Shown here in pieces: positions 14,863 to 21,298 of a stretch of DNA of 21,869 nt. The notes beneath the pieces are model-generated. The model had not been told where the DNA came from, ran no database searches, and saw only the letters and a list, made by a program, of their open reading frames with translations. Position 1 is the stretch's first letter; each line of letters opens with the position of its first letter. The stretch comes from DASVFB01 sp045806505 (GTDB lineage Bacteria; Actinomycetota; Thermoleophilia; Gaiellales; Gaiellaceae). The stretch is from contig JBJMJE010000090.1 in assembly GCA_045806505.1 (NCBI GenBank), forward strand, positions 1-21,869, read 5' to 3'. The position numbers and the translations under genes were made by a program.

Positions 14863-17090
14863 CCCGCTGCCTCCATCCGCCGGAGCAGCGTCAGCGCGCC
14901 CTGCTTGTCGAGCATCTCGTTCAGGTTGCCGCACTTCGGGCTCTGCACACAGGAAGGGCAGCCGTGCTCGCACGGGCAGCGCTCGAGCAGGCGCGCCGTG
15001 TCCGCGACCCAGCCCTCGAACACGTCGAAGCCGCGCTCGGCGATCCCGACGCCGCCTGCGTGTCCGTCGTAGACGAAGACGGTCGGGCGGCCGGTCTGCC
15101 GGTGGAGGTTGGTCGAGAGCCCGCCGATGTCCCAACGGTCGCACATCGCCCACAGCGGCAGGAGGGCGATCATCGAATGCTCCGCCGCGTGGAGCGAGCC
15201 GAGCAGCTGCGGCATCGCGTCGAACCCGTGGAGTTGGGCGTCGGTCGGGACGTACCAGACGGCCTCGGTCTCGAACGTCGTCTCCGGCAGGTCGAGCTGC
15301 ACGAGGTCGATCGCCTCCTGCGTCGAGATTCGCCGGCGCTGGTACGCAATCACCCGCTCGGTGACCGCGACAGCGCCGAAGCAAAGCTCGAGCCCGCACC
15401 TGCGCTCGCGCCGGCGCTCCTCGAGGATCGCGGTATCGGTCTCCTCCTTCGCCATCGTGTACCAGTCGCCGCGGAACGGCGAAACGAGCGCGGTGCGGCC
15501 GTCCAGGTCGAGCCGGCGCACGAGGTACGGCTCGCCGAGGTGCAGGTAGACGGCGCCGTCGTGAACCGTGGAGTACGAGCGCTCGAGCTCGACGAGGCCC
15601 AGCAGCGCGCCCGTCTCCTCTTCGACGACCGTGACGGCATCGGGTGTGGATGAACGCAGCGAGATGCGCGCGGCGGGGTAGTCCCTGCCGGCCCAGACGA
15701 AACCGGCGGGCGTGTGCTCGAGCTCGGAGAGGAGCGCAGCCCGCTCGAGTGCCGCGTCGCCGAGCGTCTCCCGGTCAGCATCGTCGAGCGGCCCTTCGAA
15801 GGCGGCGGAGAGCACGTGTCCGTCGAGGACCCGCGGGTTAGCGTGGTCGAGGATCGCGGCTTCTACGCGGCGCTCGAGCAGCGTGTCCGGCTCGCGCATG
15901 AAGTACTGGTCGAGCGCGTCCTCGCTCGCGATCAGCACGGCGAGGCCGTGCCCGCGTCGGCCCGCGCGACCCCATTGCTGGCGCAGCGACGCGACCGTGC
16001 CGGGGAAGCCGACGGAGATGGCGCAGTCGAGCAGGCCGATGTCGATCCCGAGCTCCAGCGCGTCGGTCGCCGCGACGCCGAGCAACTCGCCTTCCACGAG
16101 CCGCCGCTCGACCTCGCGGCGCTGCTCCGGCGTGTAGCCGGCGCGGTAGGGCGCGAGGCGCGCGGCAGTTGCCGGCTCGACGCGTTCGGCCGCGAAGCGG
16201 TGGATCAGCTCCGCGCTGCGCCGGCTCTTGGCGAAGCAGATCGTGCGCAGTCCGCGCGAGACGAGCGCCGCGTAGAGGCGTGAGGCCTCACCGATGGCAG
16301 ACGCGCGCTGCCCCAGTTCCTCGTCCAGCAGCGGCGGGTTCCACAGCGCGATCGTCCGCTCCGCGCGCGGCGCCGCATCGGCTCCGATGACGGTCACGTC
16401 CACTCCGAGCAGCGAACGCGCGAGCTCGCCGGGGTTCGCGATCGTCGCCGACGCGAGCAGGAACTGCGGGTCAGCGCCGTACACGCGCGCGAGCCGGCGC
16501 AGCCGCCGCAGGACGTTGCCGACGTGCGAGCCGAAGACGCCGCGGTAGACGTGCGCCTCGTCGACTACGACGTAGCGCAGGTTCGAGAGCACGTCGCCCC
16601 AGCGGTCGTGATGCGGCAGGACGCCGACGTGGAGCATGTCGGGGTTCGTGAGGATGAGGTTCGCCCAGCGGCGGATCTGCCAGCGCCGCTCGCCCGGCGT
16701 GTCGCCGTCGTAGATCGCGGCGCGCGTGCGCGGCAGCCTGAACGACGCGAGCGTGCGCGCCTGGTCCTGCGCGAGGGCCTTCGTCGGGTAGAGGTAGAGC
16801 GTCCGCAGCTTCGGGTCGCGGGAGACCGCATCGAGGACGGGCAGGTTGAACGCGAGCGTCTTGCCGGACGCGGTGCCGGTCGTGACGATGACGTGCTCGC
16901 CGCGCCGAGCCGCGTCCCACGCGTCGCGCTGGTGGAGGTACAGCGAGTCGAACGGAAGCGCGTCGCGAACGGTCGCATGCACGTCGTCTGGCAGCGGCGC
17001 GAGCTGCGCCTCGCGCGCGGGCTCGGTGGCGAGATGCGCGAGCTCCTCGCCCTGGACGAGGTCGTCCCAGCGTGTGACGCTGGTGGCCAT
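14859..17090 (-). CDS. MrfA/YprA-like DEAH-box DNA helicase with DUF1998 Cys cluster
   Basis: This 743-residue superfamily 2 helicase has the Q-like YLHQRDAWDA, Walker A TGTASGKT (Lys77), YLYPTKALAQDQ, TNPDML, DEAH (177-180), SAT (214-216), and motif VI QQWGRAGRRG. The C-terminal half is the DUF1998-type region ending in a cysteine cluster, Cys705, 707, 711, 714 and 720 (CPCEHGCPSC, then PKCGN), expected to bind zinc. The architecture and length match Bacillus MrfA (YprA), a helicase for mitomycin-type DNA damage that works with the MrfB exonuclease. No MrfB-like gene is next to it; a dimethylargininase-like gene follows instead. The ATG at 17090 lies 6 nt from a TATACG -10-like box and lacks a Shine-Dalgarno. 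It diverges from the thiamin operon. Its role in repair is inferred from the family. Confidence 0.88.
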   Translation of the reverse strand: MATSVTRWDDLVQGEELAHLATEPAREAQLAPLPDDVHATVRDALPFDSLYLHQRDAWDAARRGEHVIVTTGTASGKTLAFNLPVLDAVSRDPKLRTLYLYPTKALAQDQARTLASFRLPRTRAAIYDGDTPGERRWQIRRWANLILTNPDMLHVGVLPHHDRWGDVLSNLRYVVVDEAHVYRGVFGSHVGNVLRRLRRLARVYGADPQFLLASATIANPGELARSLLGVDVTVIGADAAPRAERTIALWNPPLLDEELGQRASAIGEASRLYAALVSRGLRTICFAKSRRSAELIHRFAAERVEPATAARLAPYRAGYTPEQRREVERRLVEGELLGVAATDALELGIDIGLLDCAISVGFPGTVASLRQQWGRAGRRGHGLAVLIASEDALDQYFMREPDTLLERRVEAAILDHANPRVLDGHVLSAAFEGPLDDADRETLGDAALERAALLSELEHTPAGFVWAGRDYPAARISLRSSTPDAVTVVEEETGALLGLVELERSYSTVHDGAVYLHLGEPYLVRRLDLDGRTALVSPFRGDWYTMAKEETDTAILEERRRERRCGLELCFGAVAVTERVIAYQRRRISTQEAIDLVQLDLPETTFETEAVWYVPTDAQLHGFDAMPQLLGSLHAAEHSMIALLPLWAMCDRWDIGGLSTNLHRQTGRPTVFVYDGHAGGVGIAERGFDVFEGWVADTARLLERCPCEHGCPSCVQSPKCGNLNEMLDKQGALTLLRRMEAAG
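14870..14874 (-). promoter_or_regulatory. Shine-Dalgarno site for the dimethylargininase-like gene
   Basis: On the minus strand GGAGG lies 7 nt before the GTG at 14862 and inside the end of the helicase gene. It decides this start over longer open frames reaching into the helicase. Confidence 0.7.
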
Positions 17091-17096
17091 GCGTCT

Positions 17097-17102
17097 CGTA
17101 TA
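17097..17102 (-). promoter_or_regulatory. -10-like element for the helicase
   Basis: On the minus strand TATACG lies exactly 6 nt before the helicase ATG at 17090, with no ribosome site between. It lacks the final T of the other CTAnnnT elements, so it is a weaker case. The lower-GC patch here stands out from the surroundings. Confidence 0.35.
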
Positions 17103-17196
17103 TCAGCGGATGAAGTCCGCAGCGCTCGCCGTCACGCTTCCGGCACGCGGCGACTCGGTGCGGCCAACGACCGTCGGTGTGACGATGGCCGCTCGC

Positions 17197-17202
17197 TAGG
17201 CT
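17197..17202 (+). promoter_or_regulatory. Candidate -10 element for the thi operon
   Basis: TAGGCT, preceded by C, fits the CTAnnnT pattern and ends 5 nt before the first paired base of the TPP aptamer. The transcript would therefore begin almost at the aptamer itself. No clear -35 is seen. Upstream (17103-17196) I see nothing further. Confidence 0.4.
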
Positions 17203-17206
17203 TCGC

Positions 17207-17283
17207 CGACCGGGGTGCCTCGCGAACGAGGCTGAGAACACACCCGCTGAACCTGATCCGGCTAATACCGGCGAAGGGAGTCG
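17207..17283 (+). ncRNA. TPP riboswitch (THI element)
   Basis: All conserved blocks are present in order. P1 is formed by CGAC (17207-17210) and GTCG (17280-17283). GGGGTGCC (17212-17219) is followed by a very short P3, a CCTCG/CGAGG stem with a CGAA loop (17218-17231), and the pyrimidine-sensing CTGAGA (17232-17237). ACCTGATC (17251-17258) and a CCGG/CCGG stem (17258-17261 with 17268-17271) form P4/P5, and the closing segment is AAGGGAG (17274-17280). It binds thiamin diphosphate and should repress the thiD-thiM-thiE-thiL operon. No terminator hairpin fits in the 17 nt before the start, so control of translation initiation is likelier than transcription termination. Confidence 0.95.
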
Positions 17284-17300
17284 AGATCGTCCCACGTGCG

Positions 17301-18050
17301 TTGACCATCGCCTCGTCCGACTCGGGCGGCGGCGCCGGCATCCAGGCCGACCTGAAGGCCTTCGCGGCGGCGGGCTGCCACGGGATGAGCGCGATCGTCG
17401 CGCTGACGGCGCAGAACACCGCCGGCGTTACGGCGATCCACGAGCTGCCGCCGCAGTTCGTGACGGCGCAGCTCGACGCGGTCTTCGACGACATCGGCGT
17501 CGACGCGGCGAAGACGGGGATGCTCTTCTCCGCGCCGGTGATCGAGACCGTCGCCGACTTTCTCGATGCGCACCGCGTGCCGCTTGTCGTCGATCCCGTC
17601 ATGGTCGCCAGCTCGGGTGCCAAGCTGCTCGAGGACGACGCCGTCTCGGTGCTCGTCGAGCGACTGATTCCGCTCGCGACCGTCGTGACGCCGAACGCCG
17701 ACGAGACCACCGCCCTGGTCGGCGAAGGCGATCCGGCCGCGCAGGCGAGGCGTCTCGTCGAGCTCGGTGCGCGTGCGGCGATCGTGACCGGCGGCGGCGA
17801 CGGAGATGCGTTCTTCGACGGCGAGACGGCGGTCACTATTCCCGTGCGGCGGCACGAGGGAGGGGCGACGCACGGTTCCGGCTGCACGCATTCGGCGACG
17901 CTCACGGCGCTGCTGGCCCGCGGCGAGGACCTGCTCGCAGCGGCGATGGTCGCGGCCGCGACCGCGAGCGACGCCGTGGCGCACGGCCTCCGCGCGCTCG
18001 GCGCCGGCGAGGGGCCGGTCGACGTGTTCCATCTGGAGAGGGCACGATGA
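17301..18050 (+). CDS. thiD: Hydroxymethylpyrimidine(-phosphate) kinase ThiD
   Basis: ThiD phosphorylates HMP and HMP-phosphate to HMP-diphosphate, the pyrimidine half of thiamin. The ribokinase-fold protein has SDSGGGAGIQADLKAF at the start, TAQNTAGVT, KTGMLFS, VVDPVMVASSGAKLL, VTPNADE, and the anion-hole motif HGSGCTHSA with Cys195. Family members normally have a few residues before the LTIAGSD strand, but the only in-frame ATG/GTG/TTG near the riboswitch is TTG at 17301, giving 249 residues starting MTIASSD. Near-cognate ATC at 17286 or GTC at 17289 would restore the normal N-terminus (VPRALTIASSD). There is no fused thiE or TenA domain. It is the first gene of the TPP-riboswitch operon and overlaps thiM by ATGA. 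Confidence 0.92.
   Translation: MTIASSDSGGGAGIQADLKAFAAAGCHGMSAIVALTAQNTAGVTAIHELPPQFVTAQLDAVFDDIGVDAAKTGMLFSAPVIETVADFLDAHRVPLVVDPVMVASSGAKLLEDDAVSVLVERLIPLATVVTPNADETTALVGEGDPAAQARRLVELGARAAIVTGGGDGDAFFDGETAVTIPVRRHEGGATHGSGCTHSATLTALLARGEDLLAAAMVAAATASDAVAHGLRALGAGEGPVDVFHLERAR
18035..18042 (+). promoter_or_regulatory. Shine-Dalgarno site for thiM
   Basis: GGAGAGGG lies 4 nt before the ATG at 18047, inside the end of thiD. It supports this start together with the ATGA overlap. Confidence 0.7.
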
Positions 18051-18847
18051 GCGACTCGCCGGGCACCGCACTGCGCGACCTGCGCGAGCGCAAGCCGCTG
18101 ATCCACCAGATCACGAACTACGTCGTCATGAACGAGACGGCGAACGCGACCCTCGCGATCGGTGCGCTGCCCGTGATGGCGCATGCCGTCGAAGAGGTCG
18201 AGGAGCTGGCCTCGGTCGCGGGCGCGCTCGTCCTGAATATCGGGACGCTCTCGGTGCCCTGGGTCGAGGCGATGCTGCTCGCGGGGAAGGCGGCGAACTC
18301 CGTGGGCGCGCCCGTCGTGCTCGACCCGGTCGGCGCCGGCGCGACGACGTTTCGCACCGAGACGGCGAAGCGGATCCTCGACGAGGTCGACGTCGCGATC
18401 GTGCGCGGGAACGCTGCCGAGGTCGCGGCGCTCGCCGGGCTCGAGGCGGAGATCCGCGGCGTCGAGGCGATCGGCGCGGCGGGTAGCGGCGCGGAGATTG
18501 CGCGTACGGCCGCCAACCAGCTGGGCGTCGTCGCCGCCGTGACCGGCCCGGTCGACCACGTGTCGGACGGCGAGCGGACGCTGGCGATCGCGAACGGCGA
18601 TCCGCTCCTCGCGACCATCACCGGCTCTGGCTGCATCTCGACGGCGCTGACAGGCTGCTTCGCCGCCGTACGTCCGGCCGCGTTGACTGCGGCTGCCGCG
18701 TACGCGCTGGCGGCGCTCGGCGTCGCGGCCGAAGCTGCGGCGCACGAGGCATCCGGCCCGGGGACATTTCACGCGCGGCTGTACGACGGGCTCTACGTAT
18801 TGACGCCCGAGGCCCTCGATCCCCGCACGCGCATCTCCGACGCATGA
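18047..18847 (+). CDS. thiM: Hydroxyethylthiazole kinase ThiM
   Basis: ThiM phosphorylates 4-methyl-5-(2-hydroxyethyl)thiazole, allowing salvage of the thiazole half of thiamin. The 266-residue ribokinase-like protein has PLIHQITNYVVMN near the start, LNIGTL, LDPVGAGAT (about 92-100), VRGNAAEV, and TGSGC with catalytic Cys196, all as in Bacillus ThiK/ThiM. Length is normal. ATG at 18047 overlaps the thiD stop (ATGA) behind a strong ribosome site, and its own stop overlaps thiE (ATGA). With ThiD, ThiE and ThiL it gives a complete salvage route from HMP and thiazole to TPP; de novo thiC and thiG are not in the window. Confidence 0.95.
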   Translation: MSDSPGTALRDLRERKPLIHQITNYVVMNETANATLAIGALPVMAHAVEEVEELASVAGALVLNIGTLSVPWVEAMLLAGKAANSVGAPVVLDPVGAGATTFRTETAKRILDEVDVAIVRGNAAEVAALAGLEAEIRGVEAIGAAGSGAEIARTAANQLGVVAAVTGPVDHVSDGERTLAIANGDPLLATITGSGCISTALTGCFAAVRPAALTAAAAYALAALGVAAEAAAHEASGPGTFHARLYDGLYVLTPEALDPRTRISDA

Positions 18848-19410
18848 AGCTCCACTGCATCGTCGAGGACGCGGCGACCGCGAGACGTGCTGCCGAAGGC
18901 GGGGCGACCGTGATCCAGCTGCGCCTCAAGGATCTGGCGACGGCCGAGGTCGTCGAGCGCGGCCGCGCCGTCGGCGACGCGGCCCGCGCCGCGGGCGTCA
19001 CGTTCGTCGTCAACGACGACGTCGACGCCGCGCTCGCCCTCGGCGCCGACGGCGTGCACCTCGGCCGCGACGACGAGGGCAAGGAGCGCGCGCGCAGCGC
19101 AAACCTGCTGCTCGGGGTCTCCGCCTCGAACGTCGAAGAGGCGCGTCACGGCGTCGGCGAGGGCGCCGGCTACATCGGCGCCGGGCCCGTCTGGGCGACG
19201 CCGTCCAAGATCGATGCCGACGAGCCGATCGGGCTCGGCGGCCTCGCCGCGATCTGCGACGCGGTGAGCGTGCCGGTCGTCGCGATCGGCGGAATCGACG
19301 CGTCGAATGCGGCGGAATGCATCGCCGCCGGCGCACGAGGCGTCGCTGTCATCCGTGCCGTCTCGGAGGCGGAGGCCGTTCGCGCAGCCGTCGATGCCGA
19401 GACTCACTGA
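18844..19410 (+). CDS. thiE: Thiamine phosphate synthase ThiE
   Basis: ThiE couples HMP-diphosphate with thiazole phosphate to give thiamin monophosphate. The 188-residue TIM-barrel has VIQLRLKD (residues 23-30; the family norm is QLREKD, so the Glu is Leu here), VNDDVDAALALGADGVHLGRDD for substrate and Mg binding, YIGAGPVWATPSK, and GGIDASNAAECIAAGARGVAVI as phosphate-binding loop. It is slightly shorter than the 200-220 residues usual in the family, mainly at the N-terminus, which begins directly with the first strand (KLHCIVED). The start ATG overlaps thiM (ATGA). It overlaps thiL by 17 bp. Function is secure; the Glu-to-Leu change is worth noting but lies next to retained Arg27 and Lys29. 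Confidence 0.93.
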   Translation: MKLHCIVEDAATARRAAEGGATVIQLRLKDLATAEVVERGRAVGDAARAAGVTFVVNDDVDAALALGADGVHLGRDDEGKERARSANLLLGVSASNVEEARHGVGEGAGYIGAGPVWATPSKIDADEPIGLGGLAAICDAVSVPVVAIGGIDASNAAECIAAGARGVAVIRAVSEAEAVRAAVDAETH

Positions 19411-20209
19411 CATCGGCGAGCTCGGCGTGCTCGCCGAGCTCGAACGCCGCGGCCTCGTCCACGGCATCGAGAACGACACGGCCGAGCTCGCCGGCGCCGT
19501 CGTGACGCAGGACGCGCTCGTCGAAGGCGTCCACTTCCGCCTCGACTGGATCACCTGGCGCGACCTCGGCTTCCGGGCCGCCGCCGTCAACCTCAGCGAC
19601 CTTGCCGCCGCCGGCGCGAGGCCCGACGGCCTGATCGTGACCCTCGGCGTGCGCGGCGACACGAGCATGGACGATGTCGTGGCGCTCTACGAGGGGATCC
19701 GCGAGGCCGGCGTGCCCGTGGTCGGCGGCGACACCACGCGAGCCGATCTGCTCGTCCTCAGCGTCACAGCCGTCGGCCGCTCCGACCGCGTCCCGGGTCG
19801 AGGCGGCGCGCGTCCCGGCGACGTGCTCGTCCTCACCGGCCCCCTCGGCGCCGCGGGCGCGGCATTCCGCCGCGGCGCCTACGTCCGACCGCCGCTCCGG
19901 CTCGAGGAGGGGCAGCGACTTGCCCGCCACGCCCACGCGATGCTCGACGTCTCCGACGGCATCGCCCGCGATGCGGGCCGCATCGCCGCCCGCTCCGGCT
20001 GCCGTGTCGTCGTCGACCTCGAGCTGGTGCCGCTGGCGTCCGGCGCCGAGCCCGAAGATCTCGCTTTCGGCGAGGACTACGAGCTGCTTGCGGCGCTCGA
20101 GAAGCCGGGCGAATTCACGGTCGTCGGACGCTGCGAGGAGGGGGAGGGGGTGCAGCTGATCCGAAACGGCGAGCCGGTCGTACTGGGGTCGTGGGAGCAC
20201 TTTCGGTGA
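19394..20209 (+). CDS. thiL: Thiamine-monophosphate kinase ThiL
   Basis: ThiL makes the cofactor TPP from thiamin monophosphate and ATP. The 271-residue PurM-like protein has ALVEGVHF, AVNLSDLAAAGARP, VVGGDTTRADLLVLSVTAVG, LDVSDGIARDAGRIA and LAFGEDYELL, the standard ThiL series. The N-terminal Mg-binding GDD segment is altered: IENDTAEL replaces the usual GDDAAV, leaving one acidic residue in place of two adjacent Asp. The protein is also shorter than the 310-330 residues common for ThiL, mainly in the N-terminal and C-terminal parts. ATG at 19394 lies 17 bp inside thiE and gives MPRLTDIGELG, which fits the family start; upstream in-frame codons would extend into thiE. It is the last gene of the thi operon. 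Confidence 0.9.
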   Translation: MPRLTDIGELGVLAELERRGLVHGIENDTAELAGAVVTQDALVEGVHFRLDWITWRDLGFRAAAVNLSDLAAAGARPDGLIVTLGVRGDTSMDDVVALYEGIREAGVPVVGGDTTRADLLVLSVTAVGRSDRVPGRGGARPGDVLVLTGPLGAAGAAFRRGAYVRPPLRLEEGQRLARHAHAMLDVSDGIARDAGRIAARSGCRVVVDLELVPLASGAEPEDLAFGEDYELLAALEKPGEFTVVGRCEEGEGVQLIRNGEPVVLGSWEHFR

Positions 20210-20223
20210 CGGACGAGTCCGAC

Positions 20224-20229
20224 TAACCT
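20224..20229 (+). promoter_or_regulatory. CTAnnnT-type -10 element for the ABC permease
   Basis: TAACCT, preceded by GAC, lies exactly 6 nt before the ATG at 20236 and 14 nt after the thiL stop. No Shine-Dalgarno is present. It suggests that the permease has its own leaderless promoter and is separate from the thi operon. Confidence 0.5.
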
Positions 20230-20235
20230 CTGGCA

Positions 20236-21264
20236 ATGGCGAGGTTCATCGTCGCGCGGGTCTTTTCGTCGATCCTGCTGTTCTTCGGCGTCACGCTCTT
20301 CGTCTTCATCGTGTTCTTCGTGATGCCGCAGCCGCAGATCCGGCAGCTCGGCCGCGGCGGGAACGCGAGCGACTACGACATCCACAACGCGCTGCGCCTG
20401 CACGGGACGCTGCCCGACCAGTACGTGCGCTTCACGTGGGGCCTCGTGCGCCACGGCGAGCTCGGGCGCTCGTACCAGAACCGCCGCGAGGTCAGGGACC
20501 TCATCTTCAACGCAGCGCCGGTGACGCTCTCGCTGCTCGCCGGCGGGGTGATCTTCTGGCTCCTGATGGCGGTGCCGATCGGAATCCTGTCCGCGCTTCG
20601 CCCGCGCTCGCTCTTAGATCGATCGGGGATGGTGTTCGTGCTGATCGGCGTCTCGGCGCATCCCGCGTGGCTCGGGCTCGTGCTCGGCTGGCTGCTCGGC
20701 TACAAGCTGCACGCGTTCCCGTTCACCGGCTACTGCGAGGTCTTCAGCCCGACGACGCCCTGCGGCGGGCCGACGCAGTGGGCATACCACCTGTTGCTGC
20801 CGTGGTTCGTGTTCGCTTTCCTCTACGCGGCGATCTACGCGCGGATGATCCGCGCGAGCGTCGTCGAGACGATGCACGAGGAGTACGTGCGCACCGCGCG
20901 CGCGAAGGGCGCCGGCGAGGCCCAGGTGCTGCGCGGCCACGTGATCCGGAACGCGATGCTGCCGGTGGTGACGATGCTCGGCATGGACATCGGGACGGCA
21001 CTCGGCGGCGTCATCTTCATCGAGACCGTGTTCGGGCTTCCCGGCCTCGGGGGGATGCTGCGACAGGCGATCCCGGGCAAGGACCTGCCGGTGATCCTCG
21101 GCGTCGTCACGTTCACGACGATCGGGATCCTGATCCTGAACCTCGTCGTCGATCTGACGTATGCCCTGATCGATCCACGCGTACGGATGGCGCAGGAGTC
21201 GCGCGCCCGCCGTCCGCGCGCGGCGCGGCAGAGCGCGCCCGTGGCAGAGCCGGCCGCGACCTGA
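20236..21264 (+). CDS. DppB-type peptide/nickel ABC transporter permease
   Basis: The 342-residue integral membrane protein has about six hydrophobic segments: near 9-30, 94-120, 131-155, 184-206, 243-266 and 284-308. Between the fourth and fifth sits the ATPase-coupling EAA loop, EEYVRTARAKGAGEAQVLRGH (about 215-235), then NAMLPVVT and ETVFGLPGLGGML. GELGRSY near 74-80 is also typical of DppB/OppB. The signature PGDP region after the first helix is degenerate (MPQPQIRQLG). These permeases pair with a DppC-like partner, two ATPases and a binding protein, importing peptides, nickel or other solutes. None is adjacent: thiL lies upstream and an opposite-strand gene downstream. The substrate is unknown. 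Proximity to thi genes does not make it a thiamin transporter. Confidence 0.88.
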   Translation: MARFIVARVFSSILLFFGVTLFVFIVFFVMPQPQIRQLGRGGNASDYDIHNALRLHGTLPDQYVRFTWGLVRHGELGRSYQNRREVRDLIFNAAPVTLSLLAGGVIFWLLMAVPIGILSALRPRSLLDRSGMVFVLIGVSAHPAWLGLVLGWLLGYKLHAFPFTGYCEVFSPTTPCGGPTQWAYHLLLPWFVFAFLYAAIYARMIRASVVETMHEEYVRTARAKGAGEAQVLRGHVIRNAMLPVVTMLGMDIGTALGGVIFIETVFGLPGLGGMLRQAIPGKDLPVILGVVTFTTIGILILNLVVDLTYALIDPRVRMAQESRARRPRAARQSAPVAEPAAT

Positions 21265-21271
21265 CGTCGCG
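21255..21271 (+). terminator. Possible weak hairpin at the permease stop
   Basis: CGCGAC and GTCGCG form a 6-bp stem with a 5-nt loop that spans the permease stop codon. There is no T-tract. It lies between two convergent genes, where a terminator would be expected, but such short GC stems are common by chance here. Confidence 0.25.
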
Positions 21272-21298
21272 ACCGGATCTGCCATAAAGCCGAGATGG

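Noticed and set aside
14863..15399. Extended N-terminus for the dimethylargininase-like gene
   Set aside because: It is helicase DNA read in another frame; a Shine-Dalgarno and the GTGA overlap support GTG at 14862.
16524..17300. Extended N-terminus for thiD
   Set aside because: It would run antisense through the helicase and through the TPP riboswitch, which must be untranslated leader.
20210..21264. The ABC permease as a thiamin or HMP transporter in the riboswitch operon
   Set aside because: The sequence is of DppB type, no thiamin-transporter feature is seen, and it appears to have its own -10 element after thiL.
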